Of a DNA stretch of 64,000 nucleotides, positions 8,244 through 18,068 are shown in pieces. This DNA is from CAVVEQ01 sp963747315. Lineage in GTDB: Bacteria > Chloroflexota > Anaerolineae > Anaerolineales > Anaerolineaceae. How positions within the stretch are numbered: the stretch's first letter is position 1; every line of letters begins with the position of its first letter. Position numbers and translations under genes: made by a program. The stretch covers positions 287,925 through 351,924 of the forward strand of contig CAVVEQ010000007.1 of the NCBI GenBank assembly GCA_963747315.1, given 5' to 3'. A model generated the notes under the pieces. The model did not search any database. It was not told where the DNA came from and saw only the letters and a program-made list of their open reading frames with translations.

Positions 8244-8669
8244 TCACGCTTCAGCGGGTAGAAGCTGAACCCGCAGATGCAGGTACTCACCCGCAATAGC
8301 CCCGCTCTTGGGGATCCTGGAGCTTCCCGGGGGGAGCAGCGCCCGCGCCGAATCGACCGCCAGGATAGCGGGATCAGTGGCGGCATACGTCTGCATTTTA
8401 TAGAAGATGGTGCAGTCCTTCTGCTCCAGCACGTTCTTCAGCCAGTCCGTTTTGCGGCCGTAGACCAGGCCGATGAGGACCTCTTTATCCAAAAAGATCG
8501 CATCCACGGGTGTACGGTAGGCACTGCCGGTTTTGCGGCCGGTGTGGGAAATAATCGACATTTCACTTTTTCCGCTCTCGACATCCGCGATCATACGATT
8601 TTTGAATAACTTGCTAAAGTAGCGGACGATGTTGGGCAAGCCTTTCGGGATCTTCTGGGTTTCGGTCAT
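8244..8669 (-). CDS. Deazaflavin-dependent nitroreductase-family protein (DUF385-like)
   Basis: A protein of about 141 residues with the hallmark HTGRKTGSAYRTPV segment and DKEVLIGLVYGRKTDWLKN typical of F420/FMN-binding DUF385 split-barrel proteins. The ATG at 8669 follows AAAGGA and is preferred over the longer open frame, which runs into the ABC permease gene. It is the last gene of the ABC operon. The C-terminal end (LHLRVQLLPAEA) is less family-like, so a late frameshift is possible. Confidence 0.72.
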   Translation of the reverse strand: MTETQKIPKGLPNIVRYFSKLFKNRMIADVESGKSEMSIISHTGRKTGSAYRTPVDAIFLDKEVLIGLVYGRKTDWLKNVLEQKDCTIFYKMQTYAATDPAILAVDSARALLPPGSSRIPKSGAIAGEYLHLRVQLLPAEA

Positions 8670-8698
8670 CTCGGATTCCTTTCGTTCCATTCTAATTC

Positions 8699-9478
8699 TC
8701 AGCGGGATTGATCGGCTTTCATCCACCACAGCCAGGTGGCAGCCATTCCTGCCAGGCCGGTGATGATCACGATCCAGGGGCTGACCTGGGGTAAGGGTTC
8801 CTTAGCTTGGGCAAGGAGCAGAGGAATCGACCATGGAAAGACCTCACCCCAGCCGATCACGACTGCCAGGTTTGCCATCATCAGCGCGAGCACGGCCATA
8901 CCGAGCGGAAGCAGGTAACCCCTGCCTGCACTGGCAAAAAATGCGTACGGCAGCACCACCAGGGTGGTCAGGCAGGCGGTGAGCAATACCCTGCCGCTGC
9001 CTTCCAGTAAGATAGAGACCGACCCTCCAGGCAGCTGGAGCAAAGCTGCCATCAGAAAACCTGAAGTAAAGATTACCAAGGTGAGCAAACCAGCCCAGGC
9101 AGCGATGAGGATGAATTTCGCAAGCAGGATGCTTGAACGCCGCACGGGCACAGCCAGCAGGTCTTTTATGGTGCCATCGGTGAACTCGCGACCGAATACC
9201 CAGCTTATGCTGAGCACTAGAAGGATGAATTCCCCGGCAGCCACCATCTGGGTGAAGAGGCCGAGGTAAGCTGCCCAATCCGCTCCGGAATACGCCACCA
9301 GGTTGGCCTTGGCACCCACCAGGCCGAGCTTGCGCGAAATCTCGGGGTTCCTGGCGACGAAGAGCAGGAAGGCGATAGCTACTGGCAGGAAGAGGGAGCC
9401 CAGCGAGGTCCACAGCGGCATCCTGGAGCGAATCGCTTTCCGAAATTCCGCCCAGAGCATCCCGGAAAGTTCACTCAT
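8699..9478 (-). CDS. ABC-2 type transporter permease
   Basis: A polytopic membrane protein of about 259 residues with six hydrophobic segments. It begins MSELSGMLWAEFRKAIRSR, and the FGREFTDGTIKDLLAVPVRR loop after helix 2 is the typical ABC-2 permease motif. Its ATG overlaps the end of the ATPase gene by 8 bases, so the two are translationally coupled. It probably exports a peptide, lipid or drug, with the ATPase as partner. Confidence 0.87.
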   Translation of the reverse strand: MSELSGMLWAEFRKAIRSRMPLWTSLGSLFLPVAIAFLLFVARNPEISRKLGLVGAKANLVAYSGADWAAYLGLFTQMVAAGEFILLVLSISWVFGREFTDGTIKDLLAVPVRRSSILLAKFILIAAWAGLLTLVIFTSGFLMAALLQLPGGSVSILLEGSGRVLLTACLTTLVVLPYAFFASAGRGYLLPLGMAVLALMMANLAVVIGWGEVFPWSIPLLLAQAKEPLPQVSPWIVIITGLAGMAATWLWWMKADQSR

Positions 9479-10397
9479 GGTGGTTCTGCCCCATACCCAC
9501 CAGGCGGAGGAAGAATTCTTCAAGAGGTTCTTCTTCCACCACCAACCTTGCGGGTGGGAAACCTGCCTGCACAAGCAGGCGGTTGATCTCCTCAGGCTTT
9601 TCAATGGCAGCCTGATCCTGGAGCTCGAGAGTGCCATCTAATTGTTTGGTTGCAGAATGCCCGGCGGCAATAAGTGTCTTCCTGGCAGGTTCGATCTCCC
9701 GCACGTTCAGCAACAACCGGCGGCTGCGCTCCCGTTCCAGGGACGTTATATCCATCTCGCGCAGCAAACGACCCTGGTGGATGATCCCAACCCGGCCGGC
9801 AAGGCGCGAGACCTCGGCCAGGATATGGCTGGAAAGGAAAACCGTCCCTCCCTGCCCGGCGGTGAGTTCCAGCAGCAGCTTGCGGATCTCGACTATACCC
9901 GCCGGGTCAAGCCCGTTGGCGGGCTCATCCAGGATGAGCAGGCGGGGTTTATGGAGCATGGCTTTGGCCAACCCCAACCGCTGAGCGTTGCCGTGCGAGA
10001 GGGTGCCGGTGCGCCGGTCGGCATAGGCTGCCAGCCCCAGGCGCTCGATGGTTTCCCCAACAGCCTTCCCAGGCGTACCCGGGTGCAGGCGGCGGGCAAC
10101 TTCTAAATTCTCCCGCACGGTCAGTTCTTCATAGGCATGCGGATCCTCGACCATATAACCGACCGCTGCCCAGGGGTCTACGCTGCCCATGCGCACACGG
10201 GTACCGAGGACAGTGGCAGAACCGGCGGTTGGCTTGATCATTCCCAGCAGCATACGGATGGTGGTGGTCTTGCCGGCTCCATTAAGTCCCAGGAAGGCAT
10301 AGATCTCCCCTTCAGAAACTCGGAGAGATAAACCTTCGACAGCTTGAATTTCACCGTACCGTTTCCCGAGGGATTCGGTTTCGATCACTGTTTTCAT
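9471..10397 (-). CDS. ABC transporter ATP-binding protein
   Basis: A 308-residue ATPase. Walker A is GLNGAGKTTT, the signature is TLSHGNAQRLGLA (an LSHGN variant as in bacitracin/lantibiotic-type exporters), Walker B is LLILDEPANGLDP, and the switch histidine is in FLSSHILAEV. The C-terminal 80 residues form the usual accessory domain of CcmA/NatA-like exporters. It sits between a small membrane protein upstream and the ABC-2 permease downstream. Confidence 0.92.
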   Translation of the reverse strand: MKTVIETESLGKRYGEIQAVEGLSLRVSEGEIYAFLGLNGAGKTTTIRMLLGMIKPTAGSATVLGTRVRMGSVDPWAAVGYMVEDPHAYEELTVRENLEVARRLHPGTPGKAVGETIERLGLAAYADRRTGTLSHGNAQRLGLAKAMLHKPRLLILDEPANGLDPAGIVEIRKLLLELTAGQGGTVFLSSHILAEVSRLAGRVGIIHQGRLLREMDITSLERERSRRLLLNVREIEPARKTLIAAGHSATKQLDGTLELQDQAAIEKPEEINRLLVQAGFPPARLVVEEEPLEEFFLRLVGMGQNHHE

Positions 10398-10422
10398 GGT
10401 TTTTGCGGATGTGAACCGGGGT

Positions 10423-10821
10423 TTAGCTGCTCTTGAACCAGGTGGGCACGTGAAAGCCGATGATGGCTCCCAGGATGGAAAGCGAGTAGAAAGGATTGCC
10501 TGGTTCGAGCGTGGGGTAGATCAAAACAGCAGCCAGGAGGGGAATATAGGCTCCCAGGAGGGTGCCGATCGCCCGCGCGGGCAGGCGAGGGGCGGCATCC
10601 AGCCAGTGGAAGCGCAGCGCAACCCAACCGGAAAGGAAAGCCCCGGCGGAAAAGGTGACCCCCAGGATGGAAGCAAAGAAAAATTTATTGGACTGTTGAA
10701 CAAACTCCAGCCCGCCGATCAGCAGGGATAGAAGGAAGGTGACCACCTGGGTCATGACAAGCTGGAAGAAAAGAATCCCCAAGATGATAATTACGCGGAC
10801 GAACATGGATCGTGTTTTCAT
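10423..10821 (-). CDS. Four-helix membrane protein of the ABC operon
   Basis: A 132-residue protein with four hydrophobic helices (VIILGILFFQLVMTQVVTFL; FFASILGVTFSAGAFLSGWV; IGTLLGAYIPLLAAVLIY; LSILGAIIGFHVPTW). It has a strong GGAGGG Shine-Dalgarno. It is the first gene of the operon with the ABC ATPase and permease. It may be an accessory subunit, but no family is recognised. Confidence 0.68.
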   Translation of the reverse strand: MKTRSMFVRVIIILGILFFQLVMTQVVTFLLSLLIGGLEFVQQSNKFFFASILGVTFSAGAFLSGWVALRFHWLDAAPRLPARAIGTLLGAYIPLLAAVLIYPTLEPGNPFYSLSILGAIIGFHVPTWFKSS

Positions 10822-11036
10822 TTCACCCTCCGTATAATATTGATTATAGCGATAATTTCCAGCGCGGGATGGTTGAAATTACCCTGCGGTGGATGGTGAG
10901 CCAGTGAAAAAATTCGACAATTGTACAATGACACGTCCCAGGAACGGTCTATTATGGCATGAATGCTTGTGATCCGGATCGAAGGCGCTGGCTGAATGCC
11001 GAACCCGGGATCCACTTGAGAATTTCGGAGGAAGAG

Positions 11037-11727
11037 ATGGAATCGAAAGCAATGGCAAGCGCAGCATTGACCCGGGCGGTGATCGCCAGGCTGGTGGGAT
11101 TCATCGTGGTTATGGGGCTGATCCTGTTCGGCACCGCGGGGAGCTTTGCCTACTGGCAGGCGTGGATCTACATCGCGCTGCTGAGCGTGCTGGTGCTGTG
11201 GACCGGGGTCTACCTGATCCGCAACGACCCGGCGCTGCTGGAGCGGCGCATGCGCATGAAGGAAAAACAGGCGGTGCAGAAGAAGGTGGTATCTGCTCAG
11301 CTTTATCTATATCGGGCTGCTCTTCGTGCTGCCCGGGTTGAACTTCCGCTTCGGTTGGTCGGTGACACCGGTGTGGGCGGTCATCGCGGGAGACTTGGTA
11401 ATCGTTCTGGGTTACCTGCTGCTGCACCGGGTGCTTGTGACCAACAGCTTCGCCTCCAGGGTGATCGAGGTGGAGCAGGGGCAGAGGGTGATCGACAGCG
11501 GGCCTTATGCGCGCATCCGGCACCCGATGTATACAAGCGTGATCCTGGTCTATTTGGCCACGCCGGTTGCGCTGGGTTTCTGGTGGATGGTTCTGCCCGG
11601 GTTGGTGATCATCCCGATGCTCGCGGTGCGCATCCGTAACGAGGAGGAAGTACTCACGCGCGACCTGCCGGGATACAGCGACTATTTGGCTAAGGTGAAA
11701 TACCGCCTAGTGCCGGGTGTTTGGTAG
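11037..11727 (+). CDS. Isoprenylcysteine carboxyl methyltransferase-family membrane protein (frameshifted)
   Basis: A membrane methyltransferase-like protein of about 229 residues. The N-terminal helices (LVGFIVVMGLILFG; AWIYIALLSVLVLWTGVYL) are read from ATG 11037, behind CGGAGGAAGAG. The frame changes near 11290 into FIYIGLLFVLPGLNFRFGW. The C-terminal ICMT core follows with SGPYARIRHPMYTS, the SAM-binding RHPxY motif, and RIRNEEEVLTRDLPGY. The total is 691 bases, one over a multiple of three. Bacterial members methylate unknown lipids or small molecules. Confidence 0.8.
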
Positions 11728-11781
11728 GGATAATGATGTCGGGGGCTGGTTGCGTCACCGACAAGTAAAGGCTGCGCCGCC

Positions 11782-12400
11782 TTAGAGGCTTTCCGCCAGG
11801 CTTCGGATGGTGAGCAGCATCTTTCGCTCCATCACAAAGGCGATGCGGTTGAAGACCTCCCACGCCCCGCCGACCATGTTGGTGCGGGTGCGGGTCTGCA
11901 GGCGGGTGGTTCCATCTGCCTGGGGGAGCAGGACGAACTGCCAGAGCTCCTCCCAATTGCCATTATCCTTATGCCCAAAGATAACCGCTTCACCGGGAAG
12001 GATGCGCGCAACGAGATAGGGAGGTGGGGCGAACTTCGCCCGCGCACATCTTCATCAGGTCGCCTTCCTTCAGGTTCTGCCACTCCGGGCGAATGACCTC
12101 ATCCTTGGCCATCTTGCAGCCGAATAGCCTTTCCAGCCAGGTGTAGGAGTACATGCCGGCCTTATCCGCGCCGATCTGCAGCAGCCAGGGGTAGATCTGC
12201 CCCGGTGCGGCTTTGATGGTGACCGCGCGGTTGACCAACCGGGCGGGCGCGGGAAGCAGGTCATCCCCCGGGAGCGGTGCTTCGCGCTCGGCGGGGGTGG
12301 TTCCCCAGCGGTCCATCCAGGGGGTGAGCAGGATGACGAGCAGGACGAAGAGCAGGATGAGGGCGAGGAGGATCCCCAGGATGAGCAGCAGGGTAGTCAT
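11782..12400 (-). CDS. SRPBCC-superfamily protein with N-terminal membrane anchor (frameshifted)
   Basis: A protein of about 205 residues. An N-terminal transmembrane helix (LLLILGILLALILLFVLLV) is followed by a polyketide-cyclase/START-like domain (AAPGQIYPWLLQIG; AGMYSYTWLERLFG; then GEAVIFGHKDNGNWEELW). The frame shifts near 12025, and the C-terminal part ends at TAA 11782-11784 after MLLTIRSLAESL. The ATG at 12400 follows AAAGGAAG. It probably binds a hydrophobic ligand; the function is unknown. Confidence 0.72.
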
Positions 12401-12512
12401 GGTGTACTTCCTTTGCGGGGTTGATATGATTGGTCGGGCGACCCCGGCGGTATTATACCCGGCACACGGGCAGTTATATAATGAACTGGAAGGATCCGAC
12501 AGATAATTATTC

Positions 12513-13446
12513 ATGGAAGCGATTTGGACCCGCTACAGGCAGGAAAAACGACTCGCGATCGAGCGCCTGCTCTCCCAAAGCGAGTTATACGAGACCGCGC
12601 TTGGGCATGGTGGAAGCCGCGCAGATCGGGCAGGGAAACCCCATTCTCATTTCACACGGCAGCGGCGGCGGGTATGATATGGGGCTCTGGCTGGCGCGCT
12701 TCGTGGGAGGGCTGTATCGATATATCGCTCCCTCCCGGTTCGGGTATCTGCGCTCCCCGGCTCCAGCAGATCAGAAACCCGAAACGCAGGCGGATCTTTA
12801 CGCCGCGCTCCTTGACCTGCTCAAGATCGATTCCGTCGTCGTCATCGGGCTTTCGGGCGGCGGCGCATCCGCGCTTCAATTTGCCGTGCGCCATCCCGAG
12901 CGGTGCCGCGGACTCATCCTGATCTCGGCCATCAGCCGCCAGGTGCCACCCCTGCCGCCTTTCTTACGGGCGATCGTCCCGCTGATGCTATCCTCCGATT
13001 TTCTCCCCTGGTTGCTGCATGAAGCCGCGCCGGGCAGGATCTACCAGGGAAACGGGGTCAGCCGCGAGGTGCTCGCGCGGGTCAAAAACGACCCGGAAAC
13101 CATGCGCCAGCTTGAAGCACTGTATCAGACCAACTTCCCCTCCACATCACGGAGGGAGGGAATGCTCTGCGATATGCAGCAGATGGCGAACCCCTTTTCG
13201 ATACCGCTGGAGCGCATCGCCTGCCCAGTGTTGGTGATCCACGCAGAGGATGATCCGGTGGTGCCGATCGCGCTGGGCGAATACTCGGCTGCCACCATCC
13301 CCGGCGCGCGGTTCCTGAGGTTGAAGGATGGCGGTCACTTTGCCTGCGTGATCCACCGGCAGGAGGCGCTGCCTGCCATTCATGAATTTCTGGAGAATCC
13401 GGATACCGGCGAAGGAGGCGCTGGCAGGTCTGATCTTCAAAAGTAA
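12513..13446 (+). CDS. Alpha/beta-fold hydrolase (one frameshift)
   Basis: A hydrolase of about 310 residues. It has the oxyanion motif ISHGSGGGYDMG, the nucleophile elbow GLSGGGAS, the acid in HAEDDPVVP and the histidine in DGGHFACV. The N-terminus MEAIWTRYRQEKRLAIERLL, from ATG 12513, lies in a different frame and joins the main frame near 12605 if one extra C is removed. A TATAAT at about 12476-12481 may be the -10 box. It is divergent from the SRPBCC gene. The substrate is unknown. Confidence 0.8.
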
Positions 13447-13449
13447 AAA

Positions 13450-13875
13450 TTACAGGCGTTTGGTCATGAAGTGGCGGGTGTGACCGGGGGGAAAATCGAC
13501 CAGCTCGCCGAAGACGCGGTAACCCAGCTTCTGGTAGAACCCGGGCGCCTGGAAGGAGAAGGTATCCAGGTAGACATCGCGCACCCCGCGCTTGCGGGCT
13601 TCCTCCTCGGCACGCAGGAGCAGTTTTTCGCCATAGCCCTGCCCGCGCAGGTCATCTTTGACGAACATGAGGCTGACGTAGAGCCAATCGTAATAGGTAT
13701 CCCCGATCAACCCGCCGAGTGTCTGCCCCGTTTCATCCCGGAGGACAATACACAGCGGCATGGCGGCATCACTGCCGGCGTGGCTCAGGTTGAAGTTGCT
13801 GATCCCGCCACCGATCACCTCCCAGGCGGCGTCATCGGGTTTTTCAAGGATGGCGATGTGAAGTTCCGGGTTCAT
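13450..13875 (-). CDS. GNAT family N-acetyltransferase
   Basis: A 141-residue single-domain GNAT. The CoA loop is VKDDLRGQGYGEKLL, followed by the C-terminal beta bulge FYQKLGYRVFGEL. It is closely related in layout to each half of the next gene (FxAPGFYQKxGY appears in both) and shares the same 29-bp promoter repeat with it, so the two probably arose by duplication. Confidence 0.85.
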   Translation of the reverse strand: MNPELHIAILEKPDDAAWEVIGGGISNFNLSHAGSDAAMPLCIVLRDETGQTLGGLIGDTYYDWLYVSLMFVKDDLRGQGYGEKLLLRAEEEARKRGVRDVYLDTFSFQAPGFYQKLGYRVFGELVDFPPGHTRHFMTKRL

Positions 13876-13916
13876 GACGGTTATCCTTTCGGGGAGTTCT
13901 CAGGATTTTGATAAAT

Positions 13917-13945
13917 AAAATAGCACGGAACGGGGGGAAAGGCAA
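13917..13945 (-). repeat. 29-bp promoter-containing direct repeat, copy 1
   Basis: Identical to 14972-15000. On the minus strand it reads TTGCCT, then 17 bases, then TATTTT, a plausible -35/-10 pair. Each copy lies just upstream of a minus-strand GNAT gene. Confidence 0.75.
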
Positions 13946-13968
13946 CCAGGCACGGACCTAATCTGCAC

Positions 13969-14865
13969 CTATTGGTATTTCTTGATCAGGTAAAACTCCT
14001 CGGCCGGAGGAGGGTAACCATTGGATACGCCAAGAACCGAATAGCCCATTTTCTGAAAAAAGCCGGGGGCCAGGAACGAAAAGCAGTATGCCTGGGAGGC
14101 AATGCAGCCATTTTCCCTGGCGATTCCTTCCATCTCCAGCATCAACCTTCTTCCCAGGCCTTTTCCGCGGAATCCTTCCGCGATCCAGATGTGATCAAAG
14201 ATCAGGTTCGAGAGGGTTGTCCAGGCGGAAAGCCCGCCGATGAGCTCGCCCGCCTGGTCTTTCAGGATCAACCTGATCTTTATACCCTTATCGCCATCCC
14301 CGACGTTCAATTTCACGTGGCGGTGCAGCCCCGCGTGCATGATCTTCTTATCCTCTTCGCTCACATCCGTAGTGAGGATCAGCCCCTGGGGGTCGGGAAT
14401 GCCGAGCTCCCTGCCGTTGGCTTGATCCGATGACAATCGTTTCATGAAGACATGCTCGGTTATCCCACCCGGGTAACCATCATAGACACCCAAAGGCTGA
14501 TACCCGATGGTTGGGTAAAATTTGGGTCCCTGGAATGAAAGTGTCCAGGTTTGGGCGGTGAAACAACCCCCCGCGAAGCCGATCTGCTCCGCGGCGAGCA
14601 CAAGCTGGCTGCCGTAGCCCTTCCCGCGGAGATCATCCGAAACCCACAGGACCTCCAGGTGCATCACCCTGAAGACGGTGCTGGCGATCACCCCGCCCAG
14701 AACCTGCCCGTGGGCGTCCTTCAGCGCCACGGCGATCTCGATGCCCGGCTGGTCAATTTCCCCGTGGGTTTGGATGCGCTTCTCTTCTTCGATCGCGTTT
14801 TGAACCCATTCCATCTCTTCCACCGTGGGATCATCCCGGATGGAAAAGGGCTGACCGTCAAGCAC
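13969..14865 (-). CDS. Tandem-GNAT acetyltransferase (two domains)
   Basis: A 298-residue protein of two GNAT domains. Domain 1 is residues about 1-145 (CoA loop DDLRGKGYGSQLVLA; FYPTIGYQPLGVYDGYPGG). Domain 2 is about 155-298 (CoA loop EGFRGKGLGRRLMLE; FFQKMGYSVLGVSNGYPP). Both keep the RGxGxG/R acetyl-CoA signature, so both could be active. Substrate unknown. The gene is preceded by the same 29-bp promoter repeat as its single-domain neighbour. Confidence 0.85.
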   Translation of the reverse strand: MLDGQPFSIRDDPTVEEMEWVQNAIEEEKRIQTHGEIDQPGIEIAVALKDAHGQVLGGVIASTVFRVMHLEVLWVSDDLRGKGYGSQLVLAAEQIGFAGGCFTAQTWTLSFQGPKFYPTIGYQPLGVYDGYPGGITEHVFMKRLSSDQANGRELGIPDPQGLILTTDVSEEDKKIMHAGLHRHVKLNVGDGDKGIKIRLILKDQAGELIGGLSAWTTLSNLIFDHIWIAEGFRGKGLGRRLMLEMEGIARENGCIASQAYCFSFLAPGFFQKMGYSVLGVSNGYPPPAEEFYLIKKYQ

Positions 14866-14971
14866 GAACGGAGGTATTCAAGGGCATGGAAGTCTCTCCT
14901 CTGAACGAAGGACCCGGTGGGCGGTTCAACGGCGCGATTCACCCACCGCCTTCGCAGGATGTTGTTGCATA

Positions 14972-15000
14972 AAAATAGCACGGAACGGGGGGAAAGGCAA
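14972..15000 (-). repeat. 29-bp promoter-containing direct repeat, copy 2
   Basis: Identical to 13917-13945. It lies upstream of the tandem-GNAT gene at 13969-14865. Confidence 0.75.
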
Positions 15001-15024
15001 TCCGGCATGAGACAGCAGTGCAGA

Positions 15025-15949
15025 TCAATCCCCCAGGGGTTTATCCCAGGCGCGCAGCACGTCGTGCTCGTCGAAGCCGACGGAATGGTAGAAGCGCTGA
15101 GGACCCTCTTCCTCGGAGTTGACGAAAGCCAGCAGGCAGCCCAGGTGCTGCAGACGGCGCAGACCTTCCAGCAGGCAGGCGCGCCCCAGCCCCAGGCGCT
15201 GGTATTCGGGCGCGGTGGCCACCGGCTCGTAGTAGGCGGTGCGGGTGACGTCGTCGTACCAGATGGTGCAGAAGGAGGCGATGGCGCCATCGGGGGCGGC
15301 GGCGACGATATCCAGGTCGCGGCGGTAGAGCGGGCAGCGCTGAATATTGCGGTACCACTCCCAGCCCTCATACTTCTCATCCGGTTCGTCGGGATGGAAG
15401 CCGCGCCAGGATGCCCAGGAACGCGCGGGCAGTTCCTCGCACCGACCCAGCGAGCGGATGGTGAAACCGGGCGGGATGGCTGAATCCGGCACGGGGCGGG
15501 AAAGCTCCCGGCGGTTCTGGGTTTCCCTATCTTCGGAAAGGATATACCCGCGCTTTCGTAAAAATCGCCTCGCGCAGTTCATCCCCCTCGTGGGCGTGGA
15601 TGCGCGCGCCCCAGCGGCTGCCCGGCTCGGACTTTGCCAGGGTCTCCTCCGCGGCGCGGATCATTTCCTCCTCCAGCGCCGGGGTGCGGTGGCGGGGGTG
15701 CACCTGCAGGTAGAAGCTGTTGCGGTTCTCGGGGTTGAGGATCGCGGCGATCCCGCCCGCGGGGGTCTCCCAGAGGAGCGAGTTGCCCTCGAAGGGGTCC
15801 ATGCCGCAGTTTTCGATGCCGTGCCAGCGCCAGTAATCCCAGCGGGCAACGTGCCAGGAGTGCTCGCGCAGGCCATTGAGCAGCAGCACCTCGCGCAGGA
15901 AGGCGCGCGCGCGCCAGAAATCGGAATCGGTTTGGAGAGGACGCATCAT
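15025..15949 (-). CDS. Tandem-GNAT acetyltransferase (one frameshift)
   Basis: Two overlapping open frames form one gene of about 307 residues. The first half, from ATG 15949, runs MMRPLQTDSDFWRARAFL to GDELREAIFT. The second half continues KRGYILSEDRETQNRREL and contains a canonical GNAT CoA loop (EYQRLGLGRACLLEGLRR) and FYHSVGFDEHDV. The frames join near 15560 by removing one base, and the total length is one over a multiple of three. The first half is a degenerate GNAT-like domain with no clear CoA loop, a known arrangement in this family. Substrate unknown. Confidence 0.78.
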
Positions 15950-16005
15950 TCTTTTTCCTGTCGGAAAGGATGATGATATTTTACAGGTTCTTTTCTGTGG
16001 GGATA

Positions 16006-16037
16006 AAGAAAAAGTCGGGGACGCAACCGGTCCCCGA
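16006..16037 (-). terminator. Rho-independent terminator downstream of the ABC-3C operon
   Basis: GTCGGGGA and TCCCCGAC form an 8-bp stem. On the minus strand it is followed by TTTTTCTTT. It would end transcripts coming from the conflict-system genes at 16.1-19 kb. Confidence 0.7.
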
Positions 16038-16100
16038 CCTACACCTGATAATTACAAATGGCTGGCCACAAGATTAGTGGCCAATCATTTTTCTATGTCT

Positions 16101-17845
16101 TTAGAATCGAATACCAAGTAAACTCCCAAAATCGGATTCATCGGTTAATTTCAAACAAATATATTCTGAAAAATTAAATCCCTCGCTAAATTCTTTATAC
16201 GGCACATTATCTGAATTTAAACAACAAATATATTGAAAATTATTTAATATAGCTTCATCAGCGGCTAATTCAATCGCATGAGATATTTGTCTTTCATCTA
16301 CGCCATCGAAAATTGTACTATTATGAATTAAAAAATGGCGACATTTCTAGTAGACCAAATTTGTGCAAGCATAAGGTCATAACAAAAGACTTTCATTTGT
16401 TCTATACCTTGACTTGCTGATCGCTCAATAACTACCTCGAAAATGAAACCTGTTGGGCCAATATCAATTATTAATTTTCCCGGCACATTATAGAGAGCTT
16501 CGGAATTAGAATTAAAAAAGGAGATTGCGCTTTCTCGAGAAGATTGCCTCGCTTCATTTTCAGCCCTTGCTGTAATGAGTAGTGTTTCTTTAGCAATTCG
16601 AATTTCACTTTTCCCGTGTTCAATTTTTTTTAAGTTTTCAATTTTTGCGGTTATTTCATTGTGCTGTGAAACAGTTTGTAAGTGTAATTGTTGAAGACGA
16701 TTATATTCTTCCAATGCCCCATGGGTTTGAAGTATCGAAAGTAAATTCGCACGTTCTTCAGTAAATGATTTAACGATATTCTTTCTCTCATCAACCAACT
16801 TTTTTAGACGATCAATTTCATTTATCAGGAAGTTCTTACGATTAAGTATAATATTTTGATGAAAATTCTCTACATCAACTAATCGCTGAGTTACATACTC
16901 TGGAAAAAGAACACGGGCTTGTTCATACACTTCTACAATTGTTTTTATTTCTACAGGACCCTCATCTTCATAACTTTTTTGATAATAATCAATAAATAAT
17001 TGTTCGCTGACAATGCTATTGACATTTTCATGAATTTTCGCTGTAAGTTCGTTTGCTCTTTTTTCAATCCCTTCATATTGAGGATGAACCTTGAAAGAAT
17101 TTAATTGCCCGGTCTCTCGCGAGATTTTTTGTTCTAATTGAAATTTATTTACTTCTAGGTCACCCATATTTCCTAAAAGATTCGACATTAAACCCGTTTT
17201 AGTTGCACCTTTTAAATTCTTAATTACATTTTCCTGATCCCTAAGCACTTGCCATTTTTGTGCACTTTCCCATTGAAGCCCTAAAAGGAACGCGTTATTT
17301 ACTTGTTTATCCCATTCGAGTTGCTTTCTATAATGTTCAAACGGAGTGCTAAAAGCATCTCGCCCCCGACGAACAAAATATGAAATGAGGCTTCGAAATG
17401 TAGGGGTGTACTTATCATCTTGATTTGTTGGTAAACCAAAAATAATAGAACCTAATAAATCATTCCAATCATCAATTTTTAGATATTTTTCACCTGTTAC
17501 CGTATCTTCGTTTGGTTGAATTGGGAGTCCGGTGAAATCCCCGATTATTGTGACTATGTTAGATTTTTCTGTATTCCGGTTGATAGTAATTTTCCGACCG
17601 GAAATTTCCATATCCATTGAAAATGTCCAACCTTTTATCATTTCATTGCCTAATACATTATCTTTGCCCGATATCTTGGAACCAAGACAGAAATGTATTA
17701 TTTCAATCAATGTTGATTTCCCAAGGCCATTCCGAGAATCTTTCGTATCTGATTCTTTTGTGCGGTCTGCCAAAATAATATTCAAACCTTTTTTAAATTC
17801 AATTTTTTTGAATGAAGGTTTATCACACCTGATTGCGAGAATCAT
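16101..17845 (-). CDS. ABC-three-component system ATPase (DUF2326 family; one frameshift)
   Basis: A RecN/SMC-like ATPase of about 581 residues. Walker A is NGLGKSTLIEI near residue 45. A long coiled-coil middle (about residues 200-420, with many LKK/ERAN heptads) follows, then the C-terminal DUF2326 region. The frame breaks near 16340. In the alternate frame the conserved LIHNSTIFDGVDERQI segment, the Walker B-side end of DUF2326, continues to TAA at 16101-16103. In ABC-3C systems this ATPase is thought to sense or remodel nucleoprotein and to control an effector. The gene overlaps the middle-component gene. It is AT-rich compared with its flanks, a sign of transfer. Confidence 0.85.
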
Positions 17846-18068
17846 TTGTTTCCCTTTTTAGAAAACCTTGCTCAAATTTTATTAATCCAAGTGAAAACAA
17901 TAAACACAATGCAAGAGTAAATCTTTCATAGGTCAATTGTTCAATATTTTTGAGTGAGAGGTCCCAAAGATTACTAATCGAGCGAGGTTCATTTAAATTT
18001 ATTAAGAGTATTGAACCTACTCCAATTAAGGAATTATATGGACTAATATGTTTTGAAGGTAGTATCAT
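17823..18068 (-). CDS. ABC-three-component system middle component (small wHTH-like protein)
   Basis: An 81-residue protein, MILPSKHISPYNSLIGVG and on, ending in TYERFTLALCLLFSLGLI. This is the compact winged-helix pattern of ABC-3C middle components. It overlaps the upstream gene by 4 bases and the ATPase gene by 23 bases, so all three are translated as a unit. Middle components are inferred to link the ATPase to the effector subunit. Confidence 0.75.
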   Translation of the reverse strand: MILPSKHISPYNSLIGVGSILLINLNEPRSISNLWDLSLKNIEQLTYERFTLALCLLFSLGLIKFEQGFLKRETNDSRNQV

